NCBI GenBank assembly: GCA_019637975.1
Contig: JAHBUR010000002.1
Span: 1 to 64,000, forward strand
DNA: 64,000 bases
Direction: 5' to 3'
From: Bacteroidota bacterium
GTDB lineage: Bacteria; Bacteroidota; Ignavibacteria; UBA10030; UBA6906
A program made the position numbers and the translations under genes. Within the stretch, counting starts at the first letter, position 1. Every line of letters starts with the position of its first letter. This document shows positions 62,390-64,000 of this stretch, one piece after another. Under the pieces are notes generated by a model, which worked only from the letters and a program-made list of their open reading frames with translations, made no database searches and had not been told where the DNA came from.

Positions 62390-63699
62390 AAATCACGACC
62401 ATAGAACCCGGGAGCATTGCAGAAGAACTCGAACTCAAAGTCGGTGACGAGGTGCTGGAAATTAACGGGAAACGCGTTGCCGACGTAATTGACTATCGTT
62501 TCTACGAGAATGATCCCGTTATCTCTGTGAAGGTTGCCTCGAACGGAGAAATCACCATTTATGATATCGAAAAGGATGAAGGTGAACCGCTCGGTCTTGA
62601 CTTCGAGGATTTCAAGATTCTTTCATGCGGCAACGATTGCATCTTCTGTTTTGTTGATCAAAACCCCAAGGGGATGCGAAGCCAGGTTTATTTCCGCGAC
62701 GGCGACTACCGCCTCTCCTTCATGTACGGTAACTATACCACAATGACCAATGCCGGTCCGGCAATTCTTCGTCGTATTATTCAACAGCGACTTTCCCCCC
62801 AGTACATTTCGGTACATGTGACCGACTATAAAATTCGGAAATTGATGATGGGATTGAAGAAGGATGATCTCATTCTGGAGAAAATCAAACTTCTTCATGA
62901 TAATGGTATCGATATGCACACACAGATTGTTCTGTGTCCCGGATTAAACGACGGTACGGCGCTTGAAAAGACTGTGCATGATCTCTATCGCTTCAACAAC
63001 CATGTGATCTCGCTCGCAATCGTTCCCGTCGGGCTTACGGACCATCGTTTCGGATTGTATCAACTTCGGAAAGTCGATGAACAGTATGCTCAGAATCTGC
63101 TGAACCGTGTCGAAGAATGGCAGGAGGTTTTCAAGAAAGAAACGGGGCGGTCGTTCGTGTATTGTTCGGATGAGTTTCATATTGTTGCGGGAAGGTCGAT
63201 TCCCGACGATGAGTATTACGACGAATTTCCGCAAACCGAGAATGGTGTCGGGCTTGTGCGAACCTTCATAAGGGAAACAAGAAAACAGGCAAAGCAATTT
63301 CCGCGGAAACTGGCCGGGAAAAAGAAGCTGACAATGGCGACTGCCGAGTTGCCGTCCGGATTCATGCGAAGTGTTATCCTACCACTGCTTCACAATATCC
63401 CGGATCTTGCTGCGGCCCTGTACACTGTGCCGAATACCCTCTTCGGATCAAGCGTAACGGTTGCTGGACTTCTTTCGGGAAAATGTTTACTTTCATCACT
63501 GAAAGACAAAGAGTTAGGGGATTTGTTGTTATTGCCGCCGGATATACTTAACAATGACGGTTTGTTTCTCGACAACATGACAGTCCCGCAACTTGAAGAT
63601 GCTCTCAATGTTCCGATACTTGTGTTTGACGGACGTTGGAACGACGTTTTCAGCCATCTCACCAAACGGAGACGACGCGCCCGACTTGCTACTGTGTAA
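62386..63699 (+). CDS. DUF512 protein with PDZ-like and radical-SAM-like Fe-S motif
   Basis: 437 residues. Residues 1-60 are PDZ-like (EPGSIAEELELKVGDEVLEI). CGNDCIFCFVDQNPKGMR (Cys81, 85, 88) is a CxxxCxxC motif. QIVLCPGLNDG and VYCSDEFHIVAG follow, as in the DUF512 family, whose function is not established. The start is GTG 62386 in the mtaB stop. It is probably an Fe-S enzyme. Confidence 0.86.
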   Translation: MKITTIEPGSIAEELELKVGDEVLEINGKRVADVIDYRFYENDPVISVKVASNGEITIYDIEKDEGEPLGLDFEDFKILSCGNDCIFCFVDQNPKGMRSQVYFRDGDYRLSFMYGNYTTMTNAGPAILRRIIQQRLSPQYISVHVTDYKIRKLMMGLKKDDLILEKIKLLHDNGIDMHTQIVLCPGLNDGTALEKTVHDLYRFNNHVISLAIVPVGLTDHRFGLYQLRKVDEQYAQNLLNRVEEWQEVFKKETGRSFVYCSDEFHIVAGRSIPDDEYYDEFPQTENGVGLVRTFIRETRKQAKQFPRKLAGKKKLTMATAELPSGFMRSVILPLLHNIPDLAAALYTVPNTLFGSSVTVAGLLSGKCLLSSLKDKELGDLLLLPPDILNNDGLFLDNMTVPQLEDALNVPILVFDGRWNDVFSHLTKRRRRARLATV

Positions 63700-63737
63700 T
63701 TCATATTCACTTTCGTATTGCTCAACAGGTGCATAGC

Positions 63738-64000
63738 ATGTTGCGATTCCATAGCGTCGTTGTTCTCACCATTCTCTTCTTCCCGCATCTTTCTGCCGGT
63801 CAACCGGAACTCTCTGGTCGGTTTGCAATTCAACAGGATTTGTTTGCCAGTTCAAATCCCAACGCCGGCTTCGGTACTTTGAATTTGCAGAATCAGGAAT
63901 CAGCCCGGAAGAAGAAATCTGTTGGCCTTGCGGCATTGTATTCATTACTCCTTCCGGGATTAGGTGAGTATTATGCGGATGGATTCAGTTCCGGCAAGTA
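63738..64000 (+). CDS. Secreted or membrane protein of unknown function, partial
   Basis: ATG 63738 opens a frame that runs to the window edge (87 codons seen). A signal-like segment (VVVLTILFFPHLSAG) is at the start, and LAALYSLLLPGLGEYYADGF near residue 70 is like the DUF5683 type of membrane protein. The 3' part is missing, so no more can be said. Confidence 0.7.
   Translation, partial: MLRFHSVVVLTILFFPHLSAGQPELSGRFAIQQDLFASSNPNAGFGTLNLQNQESARKKKSVGLAALYSLLLPGLGEYYADGFSSGK

Overview
This window looks like chromosome from an uncultured member of the Bacteroidota / Chlorobi / Ignavibacteria (FCB) group. The reasons are a PorV-like outer-membrane protein beside a secreted protein with a type IX secretion-like C-terminal module, a CarboxypepD_reg plus TonB-dependent receptor, a folP-cdaA pair, a cmk-ispH-rpsA cluster, and a SUF operon with SufU, SufT and an Rrf2 regulator. 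The species assignment is inference. Many genes have AAGGAG-type ribosome binding sites, and several intergenic regions contain sigma-70-like TTGACA-N17-TATAAT promoters. Coding density is high.

Layout. 1-890: partial alanine/glycine:cation symporter (minus strand). 1156-10355: one long iron-sulfur assembly operon (Rrf2 regulator, IscS-type desulfurase, a repeat-rich unknown, sufB, an inserted toxin-antitoxin pair, sufC, sufD, sufS, sufU, sufT and an A-type carrier). 10405-16603: superoxide dismutase, a LON-domain protein, a 33-residue basic protein, folP, cdaA, pcm, miaA and a conserved unknown. 16604-28601: an accessory, defence-like region. Its first operon holds a SIR2-like/TIR protein, a membrane-inserted STAND NTPase that ends in a TonB-like domain, and an OmpA protein with calcium-binding repeats. 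The second set holds a SLATT-type (DUF4231) membrane protein, an amidase remnant, a TIR-like/TPR/SLOG protein and a patatin phospholipase. Three envelope genes lie on the minus strand beyond these. 28742-28816: tRNA-Pro(CGG).

29812-37283 is an arginine regulon: argD diverges from argC-J-B-R-G-H. A nearly perfect 36-bp palindrome between them carries two ARG boxes and two interlocked opposite promoters. The ArgR repressor is encoded inside the operon; argF is absent from the window. 37321-46873 is an envelope operon (lipoproteins, TonB-dependent receptor, T9SS-like secreted protein, PorV-like protein, lamin-tail lipoprotein) running from a consensus promoter to a perfect terminator hairpin. 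46947-64000 is mostly housekeeping: tsaC, plsC, a CheY-like regulator, der, a CoA-disulfide-reductase-like flavoprotein, upp, relA/spoT, ruvX, mtgA, an AlbA_2 regulator, a SpoU methylase, cmk, ispH, rpsA, mtaB, a DUF512 radical-SAM-like protein and the start of a further envelope gene.

The most unusual content is in 16.6-26.6 kb: two adjacent conflict-type gene sets, one apparently wired across the cell envelope (STAND to TonB_C to OmpA), the other combining nucleotide-sensor folds with a phospholipase and a pore-like protein but without a recognisable cyclase. No rRNA, CRISPR array, transposase or integrase was seen.
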